A stretch of 64,000 nt of DNA, from the NCBI GenBank assembly GCA_036245525.1, contig BTPG01000004.1:210735507-210799506 (forward strand). The letters are read 5' to 3'. The position numbers were made by a program, and so were the translations under genes. Shown here one piece after another: positions 40,736-51,500 of the stretch. The notes under the pieces are model-generated. The model did no database searches. It had not been told where the DNA came from and was given only the letters and a program-made list of their open reading frames with translations. Each line of letters starts with the position of its first letter. The first letter of the stretch is position 1. The DNA comes from Semisulcospira habei (taxonomy: Eukaryota > Mollusca > Gastropoda > Semisulcospiridae).

Positions 40736-42709
40736 AATACAATACAATACAATACAATAATACTTTATTAATCCCTCATGGGGAAATTCACTGTCTGCGC
40801 ATACAACACATGGCCTCATCATTCACTCACTGCCTTAATTAAAATTTAATAACCTAAACTCAGTTAAAGAGAGTGAACTGTAACAGACTGAAAAAGGAAG
40901 AGGGTTCAACATAACATAAAAACCTACGTCAATACTACAAGTCTTCGATCACTTTTAGTGCCAGTGGGATCATAAGAATAGAATGAACAACAACAACAGA
41001 CGTAATGTTTAACTGTGTAACACTCTTGGCATCAGAAACACTTACGGTGTATTCCCCCTGTGCTGGTTTCAGCATGTTGCAGTGAACTACTGAAAGGGCT
41101 AGTACTAAAGAATGTTGACAGACACTATCTACTGATATTACTGTTGAAAAGGGTAACAGCCCGAGGGACAAAAGAGTTTGCATAACGTGATGTCAGTACT
41201 ACTTTTGGGTACTCAAAGTCTGCCGGCACCTCGTTCAATACGCGGTCTGCTGTCAAATTCATATAGTAAGTGAATGTGCTTGTATCAAGAATGTCAGCCA
41301 GTTTGTTCGTAATCCGTCTGTTATACAGTGTGTCCAAAGTATCATGTGCTAACCATCCCACCCGCTTTCCTGATTACTTTGTTAAGACGATCTTGATCTC
41401 TTTTCAATAAAATTTAACCCCAGCACGTCAGTCCAAAAGTTAGAACGATAACAATACTGAAGCAGTAAAACATTTGTAAAAGCTGAGTGCTTACATTAAA
41501 TGATCTGAGTTTTTTTTCAAACAGTAACAAACAGCTTTTTTCACAATAGCCTCTGTGTTCTGTTTCCAGTTGAGCGCCCCCCCCCCCCCCCCCAAAAAAA
41601 AAAAAAAGAATTTGTCAAAAAGAACACCTAAATACTTGGAGGATTCTACATGCTCAGCTTCTATTCCCTTGATGACAACAGGATCTGGATGATCTTTGTT
41701 TTTCCTGAAATCTATGACCATCTCTCTTGTTTTGCCAACATGTAATTCAAGATAGTTTCTATCACACCACTCTACAAAGAAAACAAAAAGGCAAAAGGAA
41801 AGTCCCCTGTGGTGCACCAGTCGGTAAAAAGTACATCTGAGATAAGATCCTATCTAATTCTGACTCGGGCGGTTAGTGAGATAGTCCAAAACCCAAAGAA
41901 TGGTAGAAGCATTTATGTTCATGTGAACTAGTTTGTAAGCGAGTATGTGTGGCTGAATGGTGTAAAAAGCAGACAAAAATCATAGAACATCAGTCGAATG
42001 GAAGCTCCTGGTTTTTCTAAATGAGAGTAGATATACAACATGCGAAATGGCATCATCAACACTTTTTTGCCATCTGTAAGCAAACTGAAAGGGGTCAATA
42101 AAATCAGAAACCTGTATTTGAAAATGTGAAAGAACAACCCTCTCAAAAACCTTCAGGGCACATGAGGCAAGAGCAACTGGTCTTAAATCATTCATCACAG
42201 ATACAGTTTGCATTTTGGCACGGGGATAATAAAAGAGGCCTTCCACAAACAGGGGACGACACACTGGGTAAGTGACATGTTATGATATAGCAAAGAATTT
42301 TGTACAATTGTTCAGCGCATAATTTTAACACATTTGATCTAACACCATCTGGCCCAGACGCTTGGTTTGGGTTGGTATTTTTAAATACTCTAAGCGCCTC
42401 CTCCTCAGTCACTACAATCACTTCACTTTGCATGTGTTTAGGTCCACTAACTAGCATTCGCTTGACCTCTTCCCTCTCATGCTCAAATCAGTCATGACAA
42501 TCGAATCTTGCATAGAACTTATTTAAGTCGTTGGCATAGTCCGTAGTTTTGCTCAACACCGGAAGAGTCTTTTGCTTCTTGTTCCCACCTATCATTTGAT
42601 CTTGGAACAAATATCATTCAGTGACAGTTGACCTAATAGATTTACTTTTAATAAACTTGAACAGTGTGCCAGTTTTGTTGTACACTCGTAAACATTCGGA
42701 AATCTTTCT
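40736..42709 (-). pseudogene. Rex1/CR1-like LINE, degraded
   Basis: The 3' tail (TTGTA)n is at 40736-40757, preceded by GGGATTAATAAAGTATT. Reading from the 5' side: LPVLSKTTDYANDLNKFYAR, NPNQASGPDGVRSNVLKL, RPVALASCALKVFERVVLSH, WCDRNYLELHVGKTREMVID and SKYLGVLFDK, then a C-terminal DTLDTLYNRRITNKLADILD. Many frameshifts, a C/A homopolymer insertion near 41578, and the central RT is lost. Confidence 0.8.
41578..41607 (+). repeat. Poly-C/poly-A junction
   Basis: About 16 C followed by 13 A, inside a decayed LINE. Confidence 0.9.
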
Positions 42710-42923
42710 TTAACTCATTCTACCCCAGACACACCACAGCAGGATAAGGATCCACCATGATAGTTCAAGGGTGATGCCAGAATAGCTTGGCGCCTACGGG
42801 CGCCAAGCTATTCTGGCATCACCCTTGAACTATCATGGTCGATCTGTGTCCTGCACTGCAATGCAGTCTTGAGAGGACAGGGGCAAAATTTAAGGATTTT
42901 GGTGTTGGGGTAGAATGAGTTAA
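42710..42923. mobile_element. MITE family C, reference copy
   Basis: TTAACTCATTCTACCCC ... GGGGTAGAATGAGTTAA. Hairpin GATGCCAGAATAGCTTGGCG and inverse flanked by GATAGTTCAAGG and inverse. Confidence 0.88.
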
Positions 42924-42924
42924 A

Positions 42925-43420
42925 TGACTGATTTTACGTCCCTAAAATGTGCCCCAGATCATAGGGGCCTGACGGTACTTTGCCGACTAAAAGCAAATCC
43001 ACTGCGCCACCGCATCACTAGCTCAATTCTGTATTCTGAATTTAGCTAGTGATACTGTGGCGTGCATGTGGTGGCGCAACGGAGCCCAGTATAAGAGAGA
43101 TCCATTTTCACGTGAACTGGCCAAGTTTTCAAACCTGAATCAGCGGAGGCATACACTGATGAAGTCTGCATGCTTGACCTCGATATTGAAATCTGCCGGG
43201 GCTCTATTCAGGGTACTGAAAATGGCTTGTTCTTGTTTTTTCATCAAATTGTTACGACCTTAGAGCAACTGAACTCGACAAATCACAGAAGTTCAGTAAA
43301 AAATGATATTCAGTATTAGGTCCATTGGTACTAAATTATATTTATTCTTAAAGTGATACAGATAAGTGTTTCTTTGCTGAGATATTTGGGAAAGGGTCAG
43401 TTGTGCGCTCCGATGGTGAA
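42925..43420 (+). other. Intergenic DNA, no gene recognised
   Basis: Two short inverted pieces (GCAAATCCACTGCGCCACCG and CGTGGTGGCGCAACGGAG-like) suggest a worn hairpin. A similar CGCTGCGCCACCGCGTCACT piece is at 44190. No ORF supported. Confidence 0.45.
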
Positions 43421-43561
43421 CGGCCTATACCACACACATAAAGAGGTGACCAATGACGCAAAGTCGGGGGGCAGCAGATTCGACTAAGTGAAATCCCCCT
43501 TCACATAAAAAAAGTACAAACAATAACGAGCTGTCGGCTTTTTCTAGTGTTAAAACAATCG

Positions 43562-43578
43562 CCCCCCCCCCCCCCCCC

Positions 43579-43610
<32 letters not shown>
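43562..43610 (+). repeat. Poly-C/poly-A junction
   Basis: About 18 C followed by about 30 A. Confidence 0.9.
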
Positions 43611-43611
<1 letters not shown>

Positions 43612-43652
43612 AAAAAAACCACTCTAATTTATTGATTCTACATTAAAATGCA

Positions 43653-43865
43653 CTAACTCACTCAGCCGCGACACACCACAGCAAGACATGGATCGAGCAT
43701 GATAGTTCAAGGGTGGTGCCAGAATAACTTGGCGCCCGTAGGCGCCAAGCTATTCTGGCACCACCCTTGAACTATCATGCGCGATCTGTCTCTAGAATTG
43801 TACTACAGTCCTTCAGGGGACAACTAAAAACTGTGGGGATTTCGGTCCTGGGGCAGAATGTGTTA
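43653..43865. mobile_element. MITE family C
   Basis: TAACTCACTCAGCC ... GGGGCAGAATGTGTTAA; hairpin GGTGCCAGAATAACTTGGC. Confidence 0.8.
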
Positions 43866-43905
43866 AGACTCAGAGCAAACCTTTGTTGATGTCAGCAGTC
43901 TTACA

Positions 43906-44092
43906 TTAACCCATTTAGCCCCGACGCTCTACAGCAGAAGACAGATCGACCATGACAATTCAAGGATAGCGCCATATTAGCTGGGCGCCTGATGGCGCCC
44001 AGCTAATCTGGCACTAACCTTGAATTATCATGGTTGCAACTGGTACATAGTCGTTACACCTCCCAAATTTTGAAACTGCGGCCGTGGGTTAA
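43906..44092. mobile_element. MITE family B
   Basis: TTAACCCATTTAGCCCCGAC ... GCGGCCGTGGGTTAA; hairpin TTAGCTGGGCGCC and inverse. Confidence 0.8.
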
Positions 44093-44425
44093 AAAATAAC
44101 TTCAAGTCTGAACCGGCTTCGCTCATAACAAACGTAGCTTATAACCATAGGGCTCCTGGCGATGGTGCGGCTTTGACTAAATGCAAATCCGCTGCGCCAC
44201 CGCGTCACTAGCTCAAATCAGAATACAATGTATTCGAATCTTACTGTATTTGCAAATTAAGAGTACATTTATATTTACATTTGAGATGGAGACAGAAGCA
44301 AAACAGCAGCTACGAGAAGAACAAAGAACGTCGTCTTCTTGTAATTTGTCAGTGGAAATCAAACAGCTGTCTAGTCCTTCATCAGCTGTGGACAGTCCAG
44401 GTCCGCAACAAGGACCGAATGGTGT

Positions 44426-44475
44426 ACTTACTTACTTACTGCCCGTGACGCCGAAGGCGCATAGGGGAGCAACGA
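44426..44475 (-). repeat. RTE-like LINE 3' end
   Basis: (TAAG)n tail next to GCGCCTTCGGCGTCACGGGC, resembling the 3' end of the RTE copy at 8078. Only the last about 50 bp remain. Confidence 0.45.
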
Positions 44476-44634
44476 CCGAACATGGAGTAATCACAGCTAT
44501 CTGGATTATGCAATAAGTACACAGCAATCTATATCTCACAATATTTATACGTAAAAAGAAGCAAAGCAAGACAAATTGGAAACAGAAAAAAAGAACAACA
44601 AATTCTGAACGTTCCAGTCGATTCCTTTACACCC

Positions 44635-44706
44635 ACCCCCTACCCCCCCCCCCCCACCCCCCACCCACCCACCCACCCCCCAAAAAAAAAAAAAAAAAAA
44701 AAAAAA
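44635..44706 (+). repeat. Poly-C/poly-A junction
   Basis: C-rich (CCCCA)n tract followed by about 24 A. Confidence 0.9.
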
Positions 44707-44899
44707 GAAAAGGAAAAAATAAGTTATTTGATAAACGCTGTAAACATGCCTGTCTGGAACAATATCGATAATGTTTTCAACACTATGTTAACCCCCTTGC
44801 GCATGCAGACGCCGGTACGGTACACTACACCAGAACCTGCAAGCTCACGTGGGTTAAATTGTTTACAACTGACTAGACGATGATGCTATTGTGTGTACG

Positions 44900-44985
44900 A
44901 GGCGCCAAGCTATTCTGGCACCACCCTTGAACTATCGTAGTCAAATTTATTTCAGGCAATGGATGTATCAGGATGAAATGGGTTA
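44900..44985. mobile_element. Right half of a family A2 MITE
   Basis: GGCGCCAAGCTATTCTGGC to ATCAGGATGAAATGGGTTA; the left half is absent. Provides the candidate AATAAA of the Ig receptor on the - strand. Confidence 0.75.
44946..44951 (-). terminator. Candidate poly(A) signal of the Ig receptor gene, inside a MITE
   Basis: AATAAA on the - strand about 50 bp past the stop codon. It lies in the outer arm of a half MITE (44900-44985), so the transposon would supply the 3' end signal. Other downstream signals are possible. Confidence 0.45.
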
Positions 44986-44998
44986 CAACATCTTAGTA

Positions 44999-45516
44999 TT
45001 ATCTTTGCGAAGTTTGAAGCCTGGTGTACAGAGCGGTTTCCGCCTCATCACTCCGCTGAACGTGCTCATACGTGTTTCTGGTGCTATCAACGTTGACGTA
45101 GCTGGCGTCCTGCGATTGGTCAGACCTGGGCTCAGCGTTGACGTAGATGCCATGTTGCGATTTGTCAGATCTGGGCTGAGCATTGAGGCTGATGCCATGT
45201 TGCGGCTGGTCTGATCTGCCCAATGGCAAAATGTCAACGTACGTCGCCGATGGTGCCTGGTTACTGGCGCGGTTCTCGGGTGGCTCACCGGACACAGGCA
45301 AGCAAAACGGTGCCGGTTCAAGGTAAGCTGAACTCACTGACGCTTGTCGCTGGCTAGGAGAGTTCCCGGCTGTTATGGCATCTAAGTCAACGTAAATCTC
45401 CGAGCTCAGTGATGTTTGTCGCTGGCTGGTAGCGTTCCCAACGACACGGAGGTCGATGGATGCAGCACGGTTCAAGTCCCCGTCCCGTCCTGGCTGCGCG
45501 TCATCGAATCGACGAC
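44999..45516 (-). CDS. Ig receptor exon 6 (cytoplasmic tail with tyrosine motifs)
   Basis: Acceptor CTCGTTAG, TAA stop at 45001-44999. The tail has SSEIYVDLDAI, SATYVDILPL, HGIYVNAE, DASYVNVD, NTYEHV and ALYTRL. YEHV and YTRL are ten residues apart, close to ITAM spacing, and YVNV and YEHV are six apart. None fits the strict ITIM consensus at position -2. YVNV has the YxN form favoured by Grb2-type SH2 domains. A 15-residue tandem repeat spans the middle. Confidence 0.87.
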
Positions 45517-48500
45517 CTAACGAGAAAGAATTGATTCAGTAATAACATGTTTGCTCCGCGGCCTGCGACTTTGGATCTCACTCCAGTAGCAAAACGTCCT
45601 CGGCCCCACGGCGGCCGCAGTGGTCCCGCGCACAGCCGTGCGCGAGCCCACTGCGGCCGTCGTGAGTCCGAGGACCTTTGCTTGCTGGGTGCAGCTCTAA
45701 GCTGCAATCTACAAAAGGACAAAGCAACAAAAACATTACAAGTAGGATAACTCATACATTTTAAGTCCCTTCTGTTTATAGAAGGGGCTTCTTAGGATGG
45801 GGCTCGGTGCAGGGGCTAATCAGGTACCTCCCGGGAGTGGGGAGTAAGGGTGTGTGTGTGTGTGGGGGGGGGGTGAAATTGGGCGCCATGCGTACGTGAG
45901 AATCTCTTACACCTTCTCACCATCCACTCGTTCGAGGGCAAACAAAATAAAAATGATTTGTATTAACCCATATCATACTGAGGCTAACAGCTTCAAATTT
46001 GTACACTGCCATATATGCAAGCTACATTATAGTACTTAAAGATAAGGATACAGACCAATTGCTTTAGTTCAAGGGTAGTGCCAGAATAGCTTGGCGCCTA
46101 GAGGCGCCAAGCTATTCTGGTACTACCCTTGAACTATTTTAGTCAAACTTATTTCACACACTGGTGTATTCCGAAATATAAGGATTAATTGTTATGCAGG
46201 TCTTTTCTTCAACTCTGACCGTTTTCTAAGTATTTGAACGGATATACTGACAGTCATGTTAGTAACTGTTTCACGCATGCCGCATTGTTGAATAAGTCAC
46301 GGACGTAGACACGGTACTGGAGAGACAGACAGAGGTAGGCAGAGACATACTTACAGCGTCGTCTCCATCTGATCACAATAAACACAGCAGCAGCGACAAC
46401 AGCAATGCCAATAACGCCAGTGATCGCTGCAACAGCTGTATATTTTGCTGATTGTGGCCCATCAACAACTGGAAAACGACATAAATTCGAGATGTAAAGG
46501 GCACCATGTAAATCTCTGCTCTGATTTGTAGTATAATGACCATCTATGTCTGCACAAAATGGACATACTGATTTCTTCTGCGTAACTGGATGCCAGTTTT
46601 GTTCTATAAAAGATCACTATAACGTTCTAAAGTGCAAAGTTACAAAGTTCGAAACAACGGGCACACTACTGGAGACGGCAACGCCATGAACGATTTTAAA
46701 TGACGTCCTAAGTCTATTATGTATAAATGTATAATTCTTTGACGTCAGTAACGACTTTCAAAACAGTCAAGTATTTTGCAACATTTTTCAGTGATGTACA
46801 CTGAAGAGACATTGGCCTTAACAAGAACGTTTATGAGGATGGCTTTGCATAGCTTCACATATTCTAGCCCTGGACCGAAATCCACGAATTTTGAAGTTGC
46901 CCTCTGAGGAACTGTATTACAATTCTAGACAATGACAACGATTCTTTATTTTATAACGGCGTGAAGGTTTTGGTGAAACCATTTTTCGAACTTAATAATA
47001 ATAATAATAATGGGTACTTATATAGCGCTTAATCTTACTCAAAAGCTCTAAGCGCTTTACAATCTGTACACAAAAATAAAATACAATGACATATGCACAT
47101 AACAAACAAAGCACAATGCCCGAACACACCACTTTTACAATAAACTAAACAACAATACATACATAATAATTTATATTCTAATTAACATTCAGTCTAAACA
47201 AGGAGGATTGCAGAACTACAACTAAGGCATCAAACACTGGCAGTCATTCAAAGTAAAGCTTGAAGAGGTGAGTTTTCAACGACCTCCTGAAGTCAGAGAC
47301 AGACTCACTGTTTCTGACCTCAAGAGGAAGTGTATTCCATAACACTGGGGCTTGATAAACAAAAGTGCGCTGACCAAATGTTTTAGTTTTGACAGAAGGT
47401 ACACACAGCTTCCGTTTATCAGAAGAGGAGCGGAGCTCACGAGAGGGTGTATACACATGCAGCAAAGAGGACAAGTATTCTGGGCTGGTGCCTGAAAGGC
47501 AGTTAAAACAGATTGACATAACTTTGTATTGAATACGTGAGGACACAGGTAGCCAGTGAAGGGACTTCAAGATGGGTGTGACATGCTCAGTCTTACGGAC
47601 TCTCACAACAAGCCGGGCTGCATTGTTCTGAATTTTTTGGAGGCGATCAATGAGATACTGAGGGCAGCCACAAAGCAAAGAGTTACAATAATCTAGCTTG
47701 GACAGCACAAATGCACAAACTAGTGTTTTAGTGGCTTCCACGGTCAGCAGGTGACGAACTGAACTAATACGACGAAGTTCCAGATAAGTGGATCTACACA
47801 CTGCACTGACATGCTGTGACATAGATAACTCGCTGTCAAGTGTAACACCCAGGTTTCTCACACTCGCAGAGAAGCCAATGAGTGTTCCATCCACAGACAA
47901 TGATGATGGTAAAGGCAGGGACGAAGATAATCTTGGATTAGCTACCAACATTGCTTCAGTTTTGCCATCATTTAACATCAGTTTGTTGGTGGTCATCCAT
48001 GATTTGACATGGTCAATGCACTGGCTTATACTTTGGACGGCATTCACAGCTCGCTCGACAGTATCACTTTTGTACATCTGCGTATCATCTGCAAATGCAT
48101 GATGGGAAATGGAGCGACTACAAATCAGGTCGGACAGGGGCTGAACATACAGTAAGAACAATACAGGTCCTAGGACCGAGCCCTGGGGTACACCAAACCG
48201 AAGAGGTGATGGCTCAGAACGACAGCCGTCGACAGAAACAATCTGGGATCGTTCAGTCAGGTATGAACTAAACCATGCCAAGACTGAGCCTTCAATGCCA
48301 AATACAGATTGAAGACGGCACAGCAAAATTTCATGGTCAATAGTGTCGAACGCACTGGACAGGTCCAGCAAAGCAAGCACTGTGATCTTACGCTCGTCCA
48401 AAGCACAAAGCAGGTCATTGAATATCTTCAGCAAAGCTGTTTCAGTGCTACGATGGGGACGATATGCAGACTGGAATACACTGAACAGACTATTAGAGTT

Positions 48501-51500
48501 GACATGCTTTAAAGTTTGAACAAGGACAATTTTCTCAAGAATCTTTGATAGAAATGTAAGATTGGAAACTGGGCGATAGTTTTTCAGTACATTTGGGTCT
48601 AAAGATGGTTTCTTCAATAGGGGTTTCACAAGTGCAGTCTTGAAGCTTTCAGGAAAAATACCAGTGGAGAGAGAGTTGTTGATGACTTGTGTAATGGCAG
48701 GCAACACTTCATCCAGGCACTCGTACAACAAGGGAGTGGGTATGGGGTCTAACTCACAAGTTTTTTGGGCAGTGTTTGTGATCACTTTTCTGACCTCATC
48801 CTCTAGCACAGGTTCGAAGGCTGAGAGAGGTTCTCCACTAAAGCGTTTTTCGGTGAACAAAACTGAAGTGGGCATGAGATCCAGAGAATCACGAATTTCG
48901 CGGACCTTATCAATGAAGTAATCTGCAAAAAGCTGAGGCAGCTGGCACGGGGGAAATGTAGTGGGAAGAGGTGATGGAGTCTTCTTCACCATAAGCTTAT
49001 TGGTCACATTATACAACTCTTTGCTTGTTGTGCACTCACTGATCTTCCTGTTGTAAAACGAAGATTTTGCTCCGTGAACAATCTCATTTACATGCTTCTT
49101 AGAACATGTGTATATCTGCTTGTGAACAGTCAACCTAGTTGAGCACCACATTCTCTCAGCCGTTGCTAATCTACTTACTTTACATACAGCGCACAAATCA
49201 CAAAATACTATCTTTAAATTGGGGGAAAAAAGTAAAACGAACAAAATAATAAAATATAAACTTTAAAATAAAATAAAAATCCTTGAAGAAATGGAAATAA
49301 ACATAGAAATACGCGTCAAAGCGTTCACACATCCGCACTAGAGACAGATCGAGCATGATAGTTCAAGGGTGGTGCCAGAATAACTTGGCGCAATCCTGGC
49401 ACCACCCTTGAACTATCATGCTCGATCCATGTCTTGTTGTGGTGTGTCGGGGCTGAATGAGTTAACTCATTCTACCCCAACACCGAAATCCTTAAATTTT
49501 GCCGTTGTTCTCTGAAGACTGCATTGCAGTGCACGACACAGATCGACCATGATAGTTCAAGGGTGATGCCAGAATAGCTTGGCGCCCATAGGCGCCAAGC
49601 TATTCTGGCACCACCCTTGAACTATCATGGTCGATCCATGTCTTGCTGTGGTGTGTCTGGGGTAGAATGAGTTAATGTCCCAACAGCAACAAAGACCTAG
49701 CCCGTTCAGTGCCGAGATAATTTGAACACCTCCCAACTGCAAGAGGTGTAGATCCTCATGAGCCCCCCGCAGTTGCGGGGGCGCAATAGGATCTATGCCT
49801 CTTGCTGACACCACTTTGAATCCACGTTCCTGATCCATCTAGGTTGTTTACTTTTGTCTTGAATTAACGAAGATTGCAGTGCCAGCCGACGCAGAATGTG
49901 TTTCTGCAATCTTCGTTAATCCAACACCCAAAAGCTCAAGCTCTCCCAGGAGCGTGGATTTAAAGTGGTGTCTGCAAGAGGCATAGATCCTCATGTGCCC
50001 CCGCAACTGCGGGGGGCTCATGAGGACCTATACCTCTTGCAGTTGGGCGGTGTTTAGATCATAGTTTTCTCGGCACTGAACGATCGTTGATACATTCTTA
50101 TTGTTCTAAAATTTAAACTGTATACGGAAGTGTAAGTAATTACATTACTAACCTTGGGTCCAGACATTCACAGTTGTCTTGAACAAGTACAGGTCAGGTT
50201 GTGGTTGCCAGTGCGCTGTGCACGTGCACTCTGCAGCTCTGTCCGAGATGAGAGACTGGTTGATAACCACGGTGCTGGTCACGAATGACTGATCTCTGGA
50301 GTCGGGTTGGCCCGGGTGTCCATCACAGCAGAAATTGACAGACTGGACCAGTGGTCTGCCGCCAGTGACTGTACAGGACAGGGTGTCCCCGGCTGTCAGG
50401 ATCTGACCCGCTGTGTAGCCGTGGATCACTGGTGGCTCAGGCGGGGGGTCTGAGAAACGAAGAACATGCCATTGCAGAAACAAAAAGCCCGAAAATTGAA
50501 TGAAATGTACAATTATCAAAGTGGCGTAAATCTGAAGACAATATTTCAGCAACATGTGTGTTTGTTATGCTTGTCGACACACACGATGAACTTTAACAGC
50601 AGTTTGGACACGCAGCAAAAGCACACGCGTAATCGCACTTATTTCTACGTAGTCGTTAGAGCGTCAATCTATTTTAGCTGTTTCTCGTGCTGATACCGCT
50701 GCATTTCTAGAACGGAGTGGAGTCATTGTCAGGTTACTTGATATTAAGACGACGTGCTGAACTGGATTATGCTGTGTCCGTCTAAATGAACCAGAGCTAG
50801 ACCTGTGTGTAGCGTTTCGCAACCTGTTAGAGAAGTGTATCTTTCAAAAGTTACGGCGGCAGTGGGCCTTTAACTCATTCTACCCCAACACCGAAATCCT
50901 TAAATTTTGCCGTTGTCCTCTGAAGACTGCATTAGCAGTGCAGGACACAGATCGACCATGATAGTTCAAGGGTGATGCCAGAATAGCTTGGCGCCCATAG
51001 GCGCCAAGCTATTCTGGAATCACCCTTGAACTATCATGGTCGATCCTTATCTTGAACTATCATGGTCGATCCTTATCTTGTCTGGGGTAGAATGAGTTAA
51101 GACAAACTAAACCCCAAAATATTCAATTAAAAAAAAAAATTCATGACTGTACAGCGTCTGGCAAATTCTTCGTTAGCAGATAGTTAGATAAGCAGACTGC
51201 TCATACATTTAATTAACCCTTTGGTTGTTACTGACTACATCGCTCGGCGAAAACGACGTGAAATTTCCGCCTAGCGGTATCGTCAGCAGCAGTCTGGAGG
51301 TTAACCCGTTCAGTGCCGCGAAAATGTAAACACCACACAACTGAAAGAGGTATTGATCTTCATGGGCCCCTGCAGTAAGTATCCTTTGTATGCTTCAGGG
51401 CATCTAGTTTTGTTATTGTCTTGAATTAACCGTTTGAAGACGATTGCAGAAACACATCTGCGTCAGCTGGCACTGGACGGGTTAAAGTAGCGTATATTTC

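Noticed and set aside
44999..45475. Canonical ITIM receptor
   Set aside because: Position -2 of each tyrosine motif is E, A, G, A, N or A, not S/I/V/L, so strict ITIM is not met.
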